From: Sacculina carcini
Lineage: Eukaryota; Arthropoda; Thecostraca; Sacculinidae
DNA length: 64,000 nucleotides
Reading direction: 5' to 3'
Assembly (NCBI GenBank): GCA_916048095.2
Contig: OU696593.1
Span: 2,500,001 to 2,564,000 of the forward strand
Below the pieces are notes generated by a model, which was not told the DNA's origin, did no database searches, and saw only the letters and a list, made by a program, of their open reading frames with translations. Position 1 is the first letter of the stretch. Every line of letters starts with the position of its first letter. The position numbers were made by a program, and so were the translations under genes. Below, piece by piece: positions 1 to 12,909 of the stretch.

Positions 1-2010
1 CGACCAAACAAGCGACACAAAATAATCGTCGATAAAAAACAGACGTAAACATTGCTGCTTACAAGAACATGTAGCCAATTTGCCTTGGACACATCTCTCA
101 CTGCGTGTTTCGTTGCAATATTGCAATGTTGCAATATTATCGGAGTAGCTAGCCGATGTGTGGTCTTATTCCCCCCCCCTCCCAAATACGCCAATTCCCC
201 TGAGCCCCCTCCGGATATCATAATTATGGACATTAAAGTTTCTTACCACTTTAAATGAAGTCCTGTAGTTTTGGTTCAAGTTCGAGGACTGAATCAGTGT
301 GCCCCCGTCCCTTATTATAATATTATGTAGTCAGCGTTCGAGTGTAGCTCTTCATGCTTCGCCAAGCCCCCAAAACGTTTTCCTTAGCCCCCCCCCCCCC
401 TGCACTCAGCCCCCCATCGGATAAATCCTGGCGCCGCCACTGATGAAGCACCATTTTAAATAGAGGTCCGACTTTGGGAAGAATGCAGTTAAGAGCAGTC
501 ACAAGCGATTTGATGAATTTAGCTTATGCAGTTATAAATGCAGTCGCCCGCCAAAGAAATTGTTTACCGTCCAGCTGACCCACTTGTCGTTATTGGTTGG
601 GTTTTGGGTAGCCACAATCAAGAGAGCTACAGCTAGAATGTTTCGGCAGCCCATTTGACCCCAGTTGATTTGTGAGCTGAATCTTGAAATTAATTTTAAA
701 ATTAAGTCCAACAATAAAATTAAATCTAAATCATATGTTTGATTTTCAATACTAATGATTCATTCTTGAGCTAAAGTTTTACCCCACATATATATCAAGC
801 CGTGTAAATTTGCCGTCAATTATCTGAGTTAAATTATGCATAATATAATGTAAATTAATCCCAGCAGCCCTGGGGAATCACCTGGTGACGCCCCTGACAA
901 CAAACCAGTCTTCAGAGGTGTTCTCTTTTGTCTAGCAGCTTTCTCCTAAAATAGAACTGAAAAAACTCGTTCATCGCAACATAAGCACTGGAAAAGGTCG
1001 GTTGTGTGTACAGTATTGGTTATATTTTGATGTGCGACACCGTTCATTAATATGCACACAACGCAAACTGGTTTCTTTCATAAGTGTCAACATTGGACAA
1101 TGTGCAAGAACAACGAATTAGCACCATTTTTGCCTGCTTCCGTGTGTGAGTGTGTATTTGTGTGTCTGTTTGTGTGTTGCGAAAGTGTAGGATTCAACGT
1201 AGAGGGAGCTTACGAAACTGCACACCAATTTGACATTTCTAATTGTCTTTTCATGTTTAAATTTGGAAAGTTCATGTATTTTTTATTTTTACTAAAAAAA
1301 TGAATATAAAATAAACTATGTTATTATTATTATTAATCGCAGGCAGCGGCGTAGATTTGTGTCGAGGCTCGGGGGGATGACATGTATTAGTGTTCGAAGA
1401 TGATTCAGTTTGTCAATTGCATGGGACCCTCAACAATGTTTGGTCTAATCAATTACAACACACACAGCTCAATCAAAAGTATAGTGCATGTAAATGCATA
1501 CGCACTTGTCGTGTATTGTTACTATTTGCTATGCTGATTTTGATTATAATATACCCAATGAACTGAACTCAGCAGAAATATCGGGGTGTATGAATACATA
1601 TTCATACCCTCCCACCAATTTGTCGGGGGTATATACATACCACACACCACCAGAATTTACACCCATTTTGACTCACCTTCGTAGGACAAAGCGGTGTCAT
1701 GGTGTGTGCGGGCGTTGTCATCCATCGTTGGTTTCTCGTGCGACTGTCTATGGGAGAATGCTAGCTGGGTTTGATGCGTCGGCGGTCGTTGTTTTGTGTG
1801 TTCTCGTGTGTTGTTTGTGTCGTCACAATATGCGGTCGCTCCTGCTGCTACATCAGTGGCCGTTCTACTCATACACACGCCCATGATCAGAGGCGTATCA
1901 ACGCATCAACACAACGAGCGCTGACGTGTTGCGTTGCGCACACGACAGATGCCTGAAAATTCAGGAAGGGTCCTTGGCATGAGCTGTGTCAAGAGAGGAC
2001 TTCTATCCTG

Positions 2011-2016
<6 letters not shown>
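1..2016. other. gene-poor flank, no gene seen
   Basis: No open frame here resembles a known protein or has splice-site support. The stretch is AT-rich, with runs of C or G near 170, 390 and 1370. Three places look like the ends of hAT-type elements (near 442, 892 and 1340: a CAG-GGGC or CAGTGGCG start followed by a G-rich run), but no matching partner end was found. The cysteine- and histidine-rich frames come from GT/CA-rich simple sequence. Confidence 0.6.
360..442 (-). mobile_element. single hAT-like terminus
   Basis: Read on the minus strand, the sequence begins CAGTGGCGGCGCCAGGAT and runs into G-rich sequence. This is the usual look of the ends of many non-autonomous hAT elements. The partner end and the 8-bp target duplication could not be identified, so the extent to the left is a guess. 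Confidence 0.3.

Positions 2017-2075
<59 letters not shown>
2017..2075. repeat. (CA)n microsatellite
   Basis: An almost pure CA dinucleotide run. Confidence 0.95.
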
Positions 2076-2078
<3 letters not shown>

Positions 2079-2259
2079 ACACACAGACACACAGACCAGC
2101 AGGTGATACGGTGGGTGTTTCAGGTGTGCAGCAGGTGCAACAGGTGTGCTCGCTGCGGCTGGTCACCGGCAGATGAGCCAGATGCATCCTATCTCGTATG
2201 ACCATCTCGGTCCTGTCCGACGATGACAGACCATTGACGTCACACACTGGTTCAATGAA

Positions 2260-2362
2260 CGTTTGTGTGTGTGTATGTGTGTGTGCGTATGCGTGTGTAT
2301 ATGTGTGTGTATGTACGTGTGCGTGTGTGTATGCGTGTGTGCGTGTGCGTGTGTGCGTGTAT
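2260..2362. repeat. interrupted (TG)n microsatellite
   Basis: TG repeats broken by TA and CG steps. It lies directly against the single arm of the palindromic element at 2364. Confidence 0.9.
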
Positions 2363-2363
2363 G

Positions 2364-2487
2364 GGGAGTACTACAATATTGTCCTATTAACATATTAGCC
2401 ACAAATGCCCGCATACACCCATACTCTACAATAGGGCAATATGTTCACCTCGATTAGCGTAGTGTCAAAGGCGTACCAAGTGCGGTG
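2364..2487 (+). mobile_element. single arm of the palindromic foldback family
   Basis: Begins GGGAGTACTACAATATTG and matches, for over 100 bases, both arms of the large palindromic element at 16079-21125, including the shared stretches around GGGCAATATGTTCACCTCG and GTGTCAAAGGCGTACCAAG. Only one arm is seen here, so this is a truncated or half copy. No coding capacity. Confidence 0.7.
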
Positions 2488-3245
2488 AGCTCGTCAGTGG
2501 CGTGTGACGTGCCAAAAGTTAATAAAGTTACTTTTTCACCTGAAGGTCACTTTTTCATAAGCTACCTAAGACTACATGAAAAAGTTGTGTATGATAATTA
2601 TTAAAAAAGTGATTAGGTTACCAAAAGTTACTTTTTCATCGTTAGGATACATTTTTTGCTTTTAGGTTACTTTTTTATCGTCTGGTTACCTTTTGTTATT
2701 TTTCTTGTTATTAGGTACGTTTAACACGAAGTTTGGTAACTTTTTGCAGATAAGAGACACAAGAACGGTATAAATAAGGATATAATAGGAAAAGAGATGG
2801 AATATCAGGTCTAAAGATCAAGAAATGTCAAACGTTTGGCTGTTAGGATTTAGCAATTGATATTCACCTTAATATCTATGCTACTCGATATTTACACGTT
2901 TTTGGATTCGCAAGACAGTGTCATTCCATTTTAGGAAATGTATTTGTATTTTTATTAGGTATTTGGAGCGTGGTATAGTACGAGATATGAACCTTCCATA
3001 CCAGGTACTGCACTGTAGCACTTGTCAATAAACATTTACTTGGACAGGAAGTGACGTGAGATAGTGCCACTTTCCCACGCTTGAGCTCAAGCGACGAATC
3101 AGTGCCCCCTTTATCATAAGACTGTGTATGCAGGGTGCTTACATGGAGATGGGGGCATTCACACATGCAGTGTTTACGCTCACACAAATACAAGCTGTAG
3201 CACGTGCTTATTTGATAGGGTCGCCTTAAAAAGTATCATTGAAAC

Positions 3246-3477
3246 TGTGAGTGTATTTAGATGTCGATATGAGAGAGGTGCTTTGATCAATATGTCACAT
3301 GATGTTATTGTTTATACTCTGCCGTGATTAGAATTAGCGGTATTCGCGGAGGTTTGAAATTCGTGAGTGTGCTAGAGAGGATCGTAATATGTGGTAGGGT
3401 AGTGTGATAGTGTATATAATGTTTGCGTGATTGACTTGTTCCTGTTCGTTTTTCCTATTGTTAAATATACTTATACA
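3246..3477 (+). repeat. 5' LTR of element A
   Basis: Starts TGTGAGTG and ends TTATACA. It matches the right LTR, which is in two pieces (6051-6090 and 7846-8042) because of a nested insertion. The leader that follows, AGCTATTTCGGC, is also found in element D at about 29730, tying the two elements to one family. Confidence 0.85.
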
Positions 3478-6362
3478 AGCTATTTCGGCAAAGATGATTA
3501 ACAGTGAGACCAGTGCTGATTTGCGACTTATTCCTAAGGTTGATGGCTCGTCTGCACCAGTGAGTGAGTGGCTGGAGAAAGTGGACTTGGTGTGTCGGGT
3601 CAGTAGCATAGCCGACCTGCATTGTGTTGTGACACTGCGTTTGAATGGTGGGGCGTTCGCCGTAAATCAGCAGCTTACGGAAGATGACAAACAGTTTCAC
3701 CGAAGTAAAAAGGGCTCTTCTGTCGGCATTTGCTGTTGATAAATTCACCGCTTACGAGGCATTTATAAGCAGAAAAAGGCAACCAGGAGAAGCGGTGTAT
3801 GTGTTTCTGTCGGAGTTGACACGGCTGGTATCTATTTTTGGACATGTAACGGACTCACTGGTGATGTGCGCATTTGTGGCTGGTCTTCCGGATGGGGTAC
3901 GCCAACTGTTACGTCTGGGCTCCCGGCTGGACAGTATGAGCCTGCCTGAGCTGCTGGACCGTTCAAGGTTACTCTTGCACGAAAGTGAGAAGCACGGGCA
4001 TGATTCTTGTTTTGCTGTTCGTGCTACACATGCACCTGAAGCTGTCCCGCTGAAATTAAATGTTTCACGTGTGATGATATTGGTCACTTCGCTAAAAATT
4101 GTCCATCTTCAACTAATGCCGCTCGTGCAAGTCGTTCTGACAACTCCAATGGGCGAAGAAGACGCTGTTTTTACTGCAATCGTCTTGGGGACCTGGCTTC
4201 GCAGTGTCGTGTCGGATAACGCACGGGTAACGAGGAAGGGGGAAGAGAGTTTGTGCCGGTCTCTTCCCCCGGTCAATAAGTGGCCAGCTGCCGGTGATCC
4301 ACATCGACGTAAACGGCGTTCGCCGGCGTGCGCTGTTGGACACTGGCTGTTCCGTAAGCGTCGCATGTATAAATATATGTGATGACTGGCACGCAGATAA
4401 TATTCCAGTGCTCACATTGAGCCAGTATGGTTTTGTGTGTATCCGACGCGGAACAGTTTGTGTGCTCTGCCGCGGTGCCTCAAGACCAATAGATGTGCTA
4501 GTTGTCGATTCACGTCCGATGGGCTTGGATATGCTAATGGGTAAGTACGCCATAGTCGCGCTTGGCGGAGTGTCGATCTGAGCTCCGGGAAAAATGACGT
4601 TTGGAATTGGAAATCGTGAATCAGAATCGGTAGTGAGAAAATCTGTCGCCGATTTTGCGTGTCCTGCTGTGGCGTCTAACAGTGCTAATTTGAAAGCTGA
4701 GGAGTCAGAGTTTGTATTGGATTATGATGAAAATGATATATCGTGGATAGCCAGGTGGAAGTGGGTGAACAGAGTGGAGCCTGGTTGTCTACACAATTGT
4801 GTTGGTTGGTACCATGTGGGTGATCATCACCGAACAGCTTTTGAAGACGAGCTGCAGTCGTGGATTGACGAATGCTGGCTTATAAGGTATGACGAAGCAC
4901 GACTTAGCCCTCCAAAAGGTTTGATACCATTGATGTCCGTGCCACAGCGTAAACAAGTTAGGCCGGTCATGGACTTTAGAGACCTGAATGCTTTCATTGA
5001 GGCACATATCCGAGATGTTGATGTGTGTGGTGATGTCTTGAGAAAATGAAGGAGGCAAGGAGATAATGTAGGTGATGTCAATCTGAAAAAAGCCAACCTC
5101 CAGATTAAGGTGCACCCTTCTTTGTGGCCTTATCAGACGCTAATGATACAAGGACAGAGGTACTGTCCTACCAGGCTGGATATATATATCCCGTTCAATG
5201 GCCGAAGGGTAGTACGGCTGTTGAAAAAGTGTGGGAACGCTTGCCAATGGACATTACTCATTTTCGAGGCAAGTCTTATTTGACCTTCATTGACTCTGGG
5301 CCTTCTCGATTTGTCATCTGGCGCGAGTTACGCTCTCACAGTGTCGAGAATGTTACCCACGTTCCTCAAGGCGTGTTTTACGACCGTGTTCCTCCAGAAT
5401 CGATTCTCACCGACAACGAAGCGTCATTCCGGAGTCAACGCTTTGTCCAGTTTGCCCATCAATGGGGAGTGCAGGTCAGGTTCAGATGCGCATACGCTCC
5501 TTCTGGCAACGGATTAATAGAACGCAATCACCGTACCGTTAAAGTAATTACAACAAGAAAAAGATGCAGCGTCGCTGAGGCTGTTCATATTTACAGCATT
5601 ACACCTAAGGACGACGTCTCTCACGGCAGTGCACCAGCCTCTTTGATCTACAAGTACTGGGCCAGAGTGAGATTCGTTGATAAACTCTTTGCAATGGATG
5701 ATGAGCCGGCGGCACTTAAGTTTAAAAAGGCGATACAGTGTGGGTGAAGCCGCCAGGGGCACGATGTAGTGATGGACTGACTGATGTAGTATCTGCTCAG
5801 TGTATTGCAGTAGATGGGATGTACACACACGTTCGCCATGTGCAGCTGAAGGGCGCGTGTAGGGAAGCCAGCGTGAATGAATCTGTGGACACGAGTGCTG
5901 GTGATCAAACAACGTCCCAGATTGACAGTGGATAGGCCGGAGCCGGCTTGACACCGGATGATCGTGTGCCAATTCGTAGATCAGAGCGAATTCGTTCTAG
6001 GCGTGGAAGAGGCCGTGAATGCCATTTGTTTGATTGTAATTATCAGGAGTTGTGAGATTATTTAGATGTTGATATGAGAGAGGTGCTTCGTGTAACAAAA
6101 CCAGAAACTATAATATATTCAGACAGACACGCGTGGGCATCACCGCCCCACGCGCGCCTACAAGACGTTACACCACTCCCGACAACACCTCAAACACGAC
6201 TCCTAGCTCGCACCGTGACACACGGGAGCACACATGGACACACACACGCATAGTCCTCACGCCCACCGCCACAACCAATCAACAGCGAGCCGGTCAATAG
6301 CTCGCCGCCGCGGGGCATGTACACATCACCAAACGAATACATACACTACACATCACTACACA

Positions 6363-6633
6363 ACGCAAACGCGAACGCAAACGCGAACACAAACACAAAC
6401 ACAAACACAAACACAAACGCAAACGCAAACGCAAACGCAAACGCAAACGCAAACGCAAACGCAAACGCAAACGCAAACGCAAACGCAAACGCAAACGCAA
6501 ACGCAAACGCAAACGCAAACGCAAACGCAAACGCAAACGCAAACGCAAACGCAAACGCAAACGCAAACGCAAATGCAAACGCAAACGCAAACGCAAACGC
6601 AAACGCAAACGCAAACGCGAACGCAAACGCGAA
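6363..6633. repeat. (AAACGC)n hexanucleotide array
   Basis: About 45 units of AAACGC with a few AAACAC and GAACGC variants. It lies inside the LTR of the TRIM-like element. Confidence 0.95.
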
Positions 6634-6737
<104 letters not shown>

Positions 6738-7483
6738 CGCGCTCACACACACACTCTCTCTCTCGCTCACAATCACACCACACCTGCACCTGTTTTTAAA
6801 AGAAACAAGAACTAAAGAGCATACAATATAAAACGCATAACAAACAAGCAAAAACAACCAGACCCGACGACGGCCTCCACCAGACGCATACACCGTGGCT
6901 ACGGCGAAGCACAACACGGCAGGCCCCAGCGTCCACCACGCTCCCGCCACTGCCCGTGCTCTTCAGTTCTCCGCCGCAGCCTGCCGTCCTCTTCATCAAC
7001 GGCTACCGCGACAGGGCACAACACCTCGACCCCAGCATCCACCATGCTCCCGTCGATTCCAATGCTCTTGATCACCCTGCCGCAGACAGCCGTGACGTCG
7101 CCGCATACGCAGGCCACGCCGTCGACGTCGATTGTCATTTTTTCCTCCGACTTCAGCAGCCCCTCTCTGTCACCTGCCGTCCAGCACCAGCATCCTCCAC
7201 CAGCAATTGTCGCCTCCACCGACAATCCTGTAGCTGCCCGACGACGTGCCTTACACCTGTGCAGGCGGGATGACCAGCATCCCTCGGCCACAGCTCCTCA
7301 ACTGCCTCCTGCCGGCATCATGCTGCACTGCCGTCCCCCTGCACACCAACCTGACACGCCACCGAGCACCTCCACCGCTGTTCTCCGCTAGTAGGCCGCT
7401 ACTGATGCTGGAAGACACTATCTCCGCTGCTGAAGCCGGGTCGCAGACAAAAATAATTCCAAAACAAAAAGGCCGAAATAGCT

Positions 7484-7845
7484 TGTAACAAAACCAGAAA
7501 CTAAAATATTTTCAGACAGACTCGCGTGGGCATCACCGCCCCACGCGCGCCTACAAGACGTTACACCACTCCCGTCAACACCTTAAACACGACTCCTAGC
7601 TCACACCGTGACACACGGGAGCACTCACGGACACACCCACACGCATAGTCCTCACGCCCAACGCCACAACCAATCAGCTGCGAGCCGGTCAATTGCTCTC
7701 CGCCGCGGGGCATGCGCACTTCACCAAGCGCATACATACAAACACATAACCACACAACGCAAACGCGAATCACACACACACATTAAGCCACACACACTCC
7801 AACGCGCTCACACACACTCTCTCTCTCACTCACAATCACACCACA
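7484..7845 (+). repeat. right LTR of the TRIM-like element
   Basis: Matches the left LTR along its length except for the microsatellite block. Confidence 0.8.
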
Positions 7846-8396
7846 CTTTGATCAATATGTCACATGATGTTATTGTTTATACTCCGCCGTGATTAGAATT
7901 AACGGTATTCGCAGAGGTTTGAAAATCGTAAGTGTGCTAGAGAGGATCGTAATATGTTGTAGGGTAGTGTGATAGTGTCTATAATGTTTGCGTGATTGAC
8001 TTGTTCCTGTTCGTATATAATATTGTTAAATAAACTTCTACAGAAACGATATATGGAACATTATTGTGACCATTACTAAAATAATTACTTTATCAAGTAG
8101 TGTATTTCCCCTTTGTATTAGCTCTCGACTCTTAAAGTACATTTTGATGGTTATGTGCCTATTTGTGATGTAAGCCAAATGATGTTAAGTAACTTTTGGT
8201 GGTTTGTTGCAAAAATGCTACCAAATCGGAGAGAGGGTAGAAAAGAGGGACTGGTGTTTTTTCGCCCGTCACGAATGAAAAAAAAAACTTTTTTTTGAGG
8301 GATCTTATGCTATTTTTAGGTTACTGTTTTAGGTTACATTTGCTAAAAAATATAGTTACTTTTTCTGATTTTGAGGTTACTTTTTTGACAGCCCTA

Positions 8397-9282
8397 CTGA
8401 TAATTATGCAATAAAGCTAGCTAAAATATAATTAATAAGAAATACAATTACAAAACAAACAAAATAAATAAATGTATTGAATTAAATTATAACTAAAATA
8501 TAACTAAATATAATTATTCAATTAAAACAGGCAGACAAATTAATAAAAACTATAAAACAAAAGTAAATAATAGAATAATATACATCAATTAAAATAAATC
8601 TAACAGATGTTTTGTTTTGTTGTTGGTCCCGCTATAAGTGACACAGTTTTTTGGATACCATGTTTTTATCGATTAAATGGATGAGTTGTGAGTGAAATCG
8701 CCCCAAAAAGACCCGGATGTCTTTTCAAAACGTTTTTGGCGGTAAAATCTCAAACAAATGTGCAATATTGAGTTTTTGATTTTTGGTTGATTCTATATAG
8801 AAGATTGCATGCATTAAAATAGCATCTGTAATAAAAATTAGTAATCTGTGATCTTATCAAGAATTATAGAAACTATTTTCAGAATATCCGTGCACTGCTA
8901 AAGCATAGACGCCGATGTTTCATGATCTGTGTTTTATTAAACTACATAACCTACCGGAAATATTTTTTATACTCATATTGGAAAAAGTCAACGCTTCCCA
9001 TAGATCTGTTGATACTTTTAACGATTTCTACAACTTTTTCCTATAAAATGAATTTAAACAAATTGCAAATTGTATTGCAGAGCTTTAATTAACTTATAAT
9101 TGCCACTCCCATCATGTATGCCTGCAGATGACTTCGTCGCAAGAGACTGTGTGCTTCAACGTGACTGTAGTAGGCAATTAGCAAGTCCATAACTGTCGAT
9201 ATAGCTGAAAAGACGAACCGCTTAAAATACTACATGTTACCAGTCACCTAATCGGAGAAGATCTAAATTTCCATTGATCATT
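8397..9282. other. AT-rich stretch, no gene seen
   Basis: Very AT-rich DNA with no open frame of note, no recognisable repeat end and no RNA gene. Confidence 0.6.
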
Positions 9283-9766
9283 TGCATAATCACAATCACT
9301 ACCCCACGCGTGCCTACATGACGTAGTTTTTCAAGGAAATGTGCGTAGAGGACACTAAAAATAACTGAGGAAAACAAGTTGACGAAAAGATATAAAAAAG
9401 TATAGTTTCCCGTTTAGCAGCGTAGATAAGTGGAACCAATTAGACAGCAAAATAGTTGAAGCTAGAAATTTAAGTTCCTTCAAAAATATGTTAGATAAGT
9501 TATGGAAAAGAGACGGGACAGCAGGAGCTTAGATCATATCCTGTAGAAGAGCTAGGTGAGTACAACTATTTGAGTAGACCACAGGTAAATTTCGACACAC
9601 GACTCTAACAACCAATCAGTGACGAGCTGGTCAAGTGCTCACCGCCGCCTGGCATAAACACGTAGCAGCGTGACGCGCATGCACACATACAAACACACAC
9701 ACACACACACACCTATCAGCACAGTAAACTACATAAAGCGTGAACATGAATCACACACACACACAC

Positions 9767-9806
<40 letters not shown>

Positions 9807-9846
9807 ACACACAGTCACACGCGCTCACACACACACAGACAGACAG

Positions 9847-9881
<35 letters not shown>

Positions 9882-9948
9882 CACTTACACACAGTCACAC
9901 GCGCTGACACACTCTCTCTCTCGCACACTCACGCAATTACACCACATA
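9283..9948 (+). repeat. solo LTR related to the TRIM-like element, split by a LINE tail
   Basis: The left part (CCCCACGCGTGCCTACATGA) and the right part (around CAACCAATCAGTGACGAG and the CTCTCTCTCTCGCACAC tract, ending near CACCACA) match the LTR at 7484-7845. Between them, from about 9325 to 9595, lies foreign sequence that includes a LINE 3' tail. CA repeats at 9690-9900 sit where the other copies carry theirs. Confidence 0.6.
9376..9560 (+). pseudogene. 3' tail of a CR1/Jockey-like LINE ORF2
   Basis: A frame reading SSVDKWNQLDSKIVEARNLS followed by SFKNMLDKLW and a stop at about 9530 has the look of the last residues of a non-LTR reverse transcriptase protein (the usual V-WNxLP...SL-xFKxxLDxxW end). 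Only the C-terminus is present, so this is a strongly 5'-truncated copy inserted in the LTR relic around it. The exact ends are uncertain. Confidence 0.6.
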
Positions 9949-10082
9949 AAAGAATAAATAGTAAAAAAATACAAGTAATGTCAGCAAATACAAGTGGAGA
10001 TGTATAGAAGCTGGTGACATTACCAGCATGACGGGCTCAGATGGATGCAGCTATTGTGATCTGCTAGAGACAAACTGCTAAA

Positions 10083-10419
10083 AGGTTAAAGGTTAAGGTT
10101 AAATGCCTAAGTGGCAGCTGCTACACGGGAAGAAGCCGAAGCTTATGAACACACAGGCGTGCCCCGTGCAGCTCGCTGCCACCGCAGAACCGACCCTCTC
10201 CACGCTATGGAGCCACAAGGACGTAAGACGTATTAGAGAGGGCCACCTCCCCAGAATGCATGGCACAACTCATGACTGATATCTGGTACCATTTACTGCT
10301 GGGTTGACCGGGGCTGTGGGATTGTATAATTCGCCCAATGAAATTCTGCTCCGCCGGGTTTCGAACCACGGACCTCCCGCTTGTGAGGCGGGTGTGCTAA
10401 CAACTGCACCACGGAGCAC
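10083..10419 (-). mobile_element. tRNA-Val-derived SINE, full-length copy
   Basis: On the minus strand the head reads GTGCTCCGTGGTGCAGTTG and has an A box (complement of 10401-10411) and a perfect B box GGTTCGAAACC (complement of 10357-10367). A 5-bp stem around a 7-base loop carries the anticodon CAC, as in tRNA-Val. A unique body of about 230 bases and a short AACCTT-type tail follow. A second copy lies at 11578-11919 and a truncated one at 47945-48055. It is not a tRNA gene because the acceptor stem is not preserved and the body continues past it. Confidence 0.88.
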
Positions 10420-11577
10420 CACAAGACTGAACTTGACTAAAAGACTAAAAGACTGACTTGTGTAATTTTCAGTTAATTATTATTTATAACAGGGTGAACT
10501 AATTTTATTTCGCTTAACTTTCATATTTTACCCCCAAAATGTTGACAATTGGTATGGCAATATTGAAGTTGTCATCTAATTTAAACTTCTTATCTTACTG
10601 CTCGCTTCATTTTGTTAGCCATGTTTTGTTTGTGTTGCATTTTTGGCTTATGCCTATGCAGCTAGAAGATTGAACGTAGAAAAATTACGCCATGATTTAT
10701 TTTTATAAATAGTGTTAACATATTTAAATAATTAAAGTTATTAAAATAATTTAGTATTATAAATAATAATTTGTACGCTTTCTGAATGTTGTTAAGCCGA
10801 GTGACCACGTTTATATTTTTCAACTGATATAAAAAGCGGTTGATGGCGTCGTTTTCACGGTAATGCACAGTGCGGATTACGAATATGCCAATGTAGCGCA
10901 TGAAAATGTATGAAATCAGTCGGGTTTTTATATAACCTATATCTCACACGTATGAGGCCTCTTGATGTTACCTATTGATATTATTTCTAATGAATATTCA
11001 ATTATTCAAGTATGTGTGTATGTTGAATGATGTATGTTTATAATTATGTGTGCATGCAACGCTGAAATCGACAGCAATTTTGCCACTGTTGTGCTAGTAA
11101 GACTTGTTGGACTCCGTGGTGTAGCGGTAACACAGTCGTGTAACAGAGATGTTGGTGTTGTAGAGAACGACACCAGATGTTACAGCGATGTAGCGGATGC
11201 GGTCTGTTGTTTGTTGGTCGTTAAGTGGAGCAAGCATCTTGAAGTTGTGTGTCGCGATAACTCTTATTGTCCGATTCAAACACAGTAAAATAGTAGAAGA
11301 GTTGTATTTCACCTAAACTTCACTTATCTCCCTCCTTCCCGTCTTACCTACGTGCACTCCTGTCACCTCAAGTTGTCGTGTGTTGCTGTGTGATTTATGC
11401 TTGTTTGGTGCATGTATTGAAACTACTCAAGCGGCAGACCACACATTCTGAGCATCTACTGATGAAACCGGTTTCAGCAATACAACGTGTTGAAGTGTGA
11501 TATATTTAATGTGATGTAGACCACACAGACGCATGGATGGAAGGGCGACATCTGGTTGCTGTAGTTTGCTGTAGCCG
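10420..11577. other. no gene recognised; weak LINE-like and tRNA-like traces
   Basis: A minus-strand frame at 10662-10901 starts MRYIGIFVIRT, faintly like the C-terminal part of some LINE reverse transcriptases, but the rest does not support it. At 11107 a tRNA-like head (CTCCGTGGTGTAGCGGTAA) has an A-box match but no B box, so it may be a decayed SINE. Nothing else is recognisable. Confidence 0.4.
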
Positions 11578-11919
11578 TGGACTCCGTGGTGTAGTTGTTA
11601 GCACACCAGCCTCACAAGGGGGATGTCCGTGGTTCGTAACCCGGCGGAGCAGAATTTCATTGGGCGAATTATATAATCCCACAGCCCCTGTCCACCCAGC
11701 ATAAAATGATGGTACCAGATATCAGTCATGAGTTGTGCCATGTATTCTGGGGAGCTGGTCCTCTCTAATACGTCTTCCGTCCTTGTGGCGTCATAGCGTG
11801 GAGAGGGTTGGTTCTGCGGTGGCAGCGTGCTGCACGGGACACACCTGTGTGTTCATAAGCTTCGGCTTCTTCCAGTGTAGCAGCTGCCACTTGGGCCTTT
11901 TACCTTTAACCTTGACCTT
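11578..11919 (+). mobile_element. tRNA-Val-derived SINE, full-length copy
   Basis: Same family as 10083-10419, in the opposite orientation. A box TGGTGTAGTTG at 11587-11597 and B box GGTTCGTAACC at 11631-11641 (one difference from consensus). The body matches the other copy and the tail reads TTAACCTTGACCTT. It lies directly against a Penelope-like fragment. Confidence 0.88.
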
Positions 11920-12127
11920 GGATATTTTGAAGTTTTTGCGTATGAATTATGACAGCTTCAATGACCTTGAACCTACGGATGTCATGTTCTCTGTAAATTA
12001 TTTCAGTGTTTTCATCCATTGTTTTTCAGTACAGTTTGATGCGATGTTGCTGGAGGTATTGCCTGTCAATGGCTCCGTCTTGAAGGTGTGCTGAAATGTG
12101 TTTGTCCAGCGTTGTTGTCGTATAATC
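11920..12127 (-). pseudogene. Penelope-like element, GIY-YIG fragment
   Basis: On the minus strand the sequence reads YTTTTLDKHISAHLQDGAI and then a segment containing EIIYREHDIRR. It is a close relative of the GIY-YIG endonuclease part of the Penelope-like element at 57677-58042 ([19 protein letters not shown]). Only this C-terminal part is present, in degraded form. No reverse transcriptase part is seen nearby. Confidence 0.75.
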
Positions 12128-12905
12128 GGTTACTAAACTTATAATAGTCGAAATATGTTGTATAATAGGTCACTGAAACACTAGGTTTTTAGTAGCACGA
12201 CAGTCCAACAAACCCACCCAAAATTTTAATTTTTCTCGGTAGCATTTTTCAAATGCTCTGTTTGCTCAGCATTTTGTGGTTGTGTAGTTAGTGTTCTCTG
12301 TATGCGGGTGTACGTGCCTGCGTGTGTGCGTGTATGTCACTGTGTGCCGCCTTGATAAAGCTGTTTGCATGTGTCATGAGGCGAGGAGCAAGGCCATTGT
12401 GACAGAGAGATAGAGATTGTGATGGTTTGTGTGCGCGGGGTGTAACCGGACAGTCAGTGTGCAGAACAGGAGCCCTGTGGTGTGATCATGTGTGTTGTGG
12501 ATCATGTGTGTTGCTCATGTGCTGTGTTGGAATTTCTGATTGATAATTGATACTATAATGAAGCTTGTTCTTTTGGACAAATAAAATTTTGGCATACTGA
12601 ATTTATTCACCCTGAAATAACTCTGGCCACACGGAAAATATGCAGTGGAATTTTCCCCAGCGTCATGTGGGCGCTATACGTGCATTGTATAATCTGCAGT
12701 GCATTTACAGATATCTAATGGCACTGGGTACAGTGAATCAGAGTAAAAATGAACGCGGAAAGTGCAGTAGGTGCGTCAATACAAGCCATGTACACGACAG
12801 GAATGCACAGTGAATGATAACACGCCTTCAGCGACACCATAATTGACGCAGGCAAACGCACACTATAGCATGTACAGCTCGCGAAAAAGCGAAAGCTGGA
12901 CTGAC
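12128..12905. other. no gene seen
   Basis: Mixed sequence with TG-rich parts. No convincing open frame, element end or RNA gene was found. Confidence 0.6.
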
Positions 12906-12909
12906 GCAT

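Noticed and set aside
3124-3327. Short frames at the left border of LTR element A
   Set aside because: They cross the boundary between the outer element and the LTR and match nothing known.
10662-10901. MRYIGIFVIRT frame as a LINE remnant
   Set aside because: Only about ten residues resemble the family and the rest is AT-driven; too little to call.
11578-11650. tRNA-Val gene
   Set aside because: The acceptor stem is not preserved, the B box has a change, and the sequence continues as a SINE body shared with another copy.
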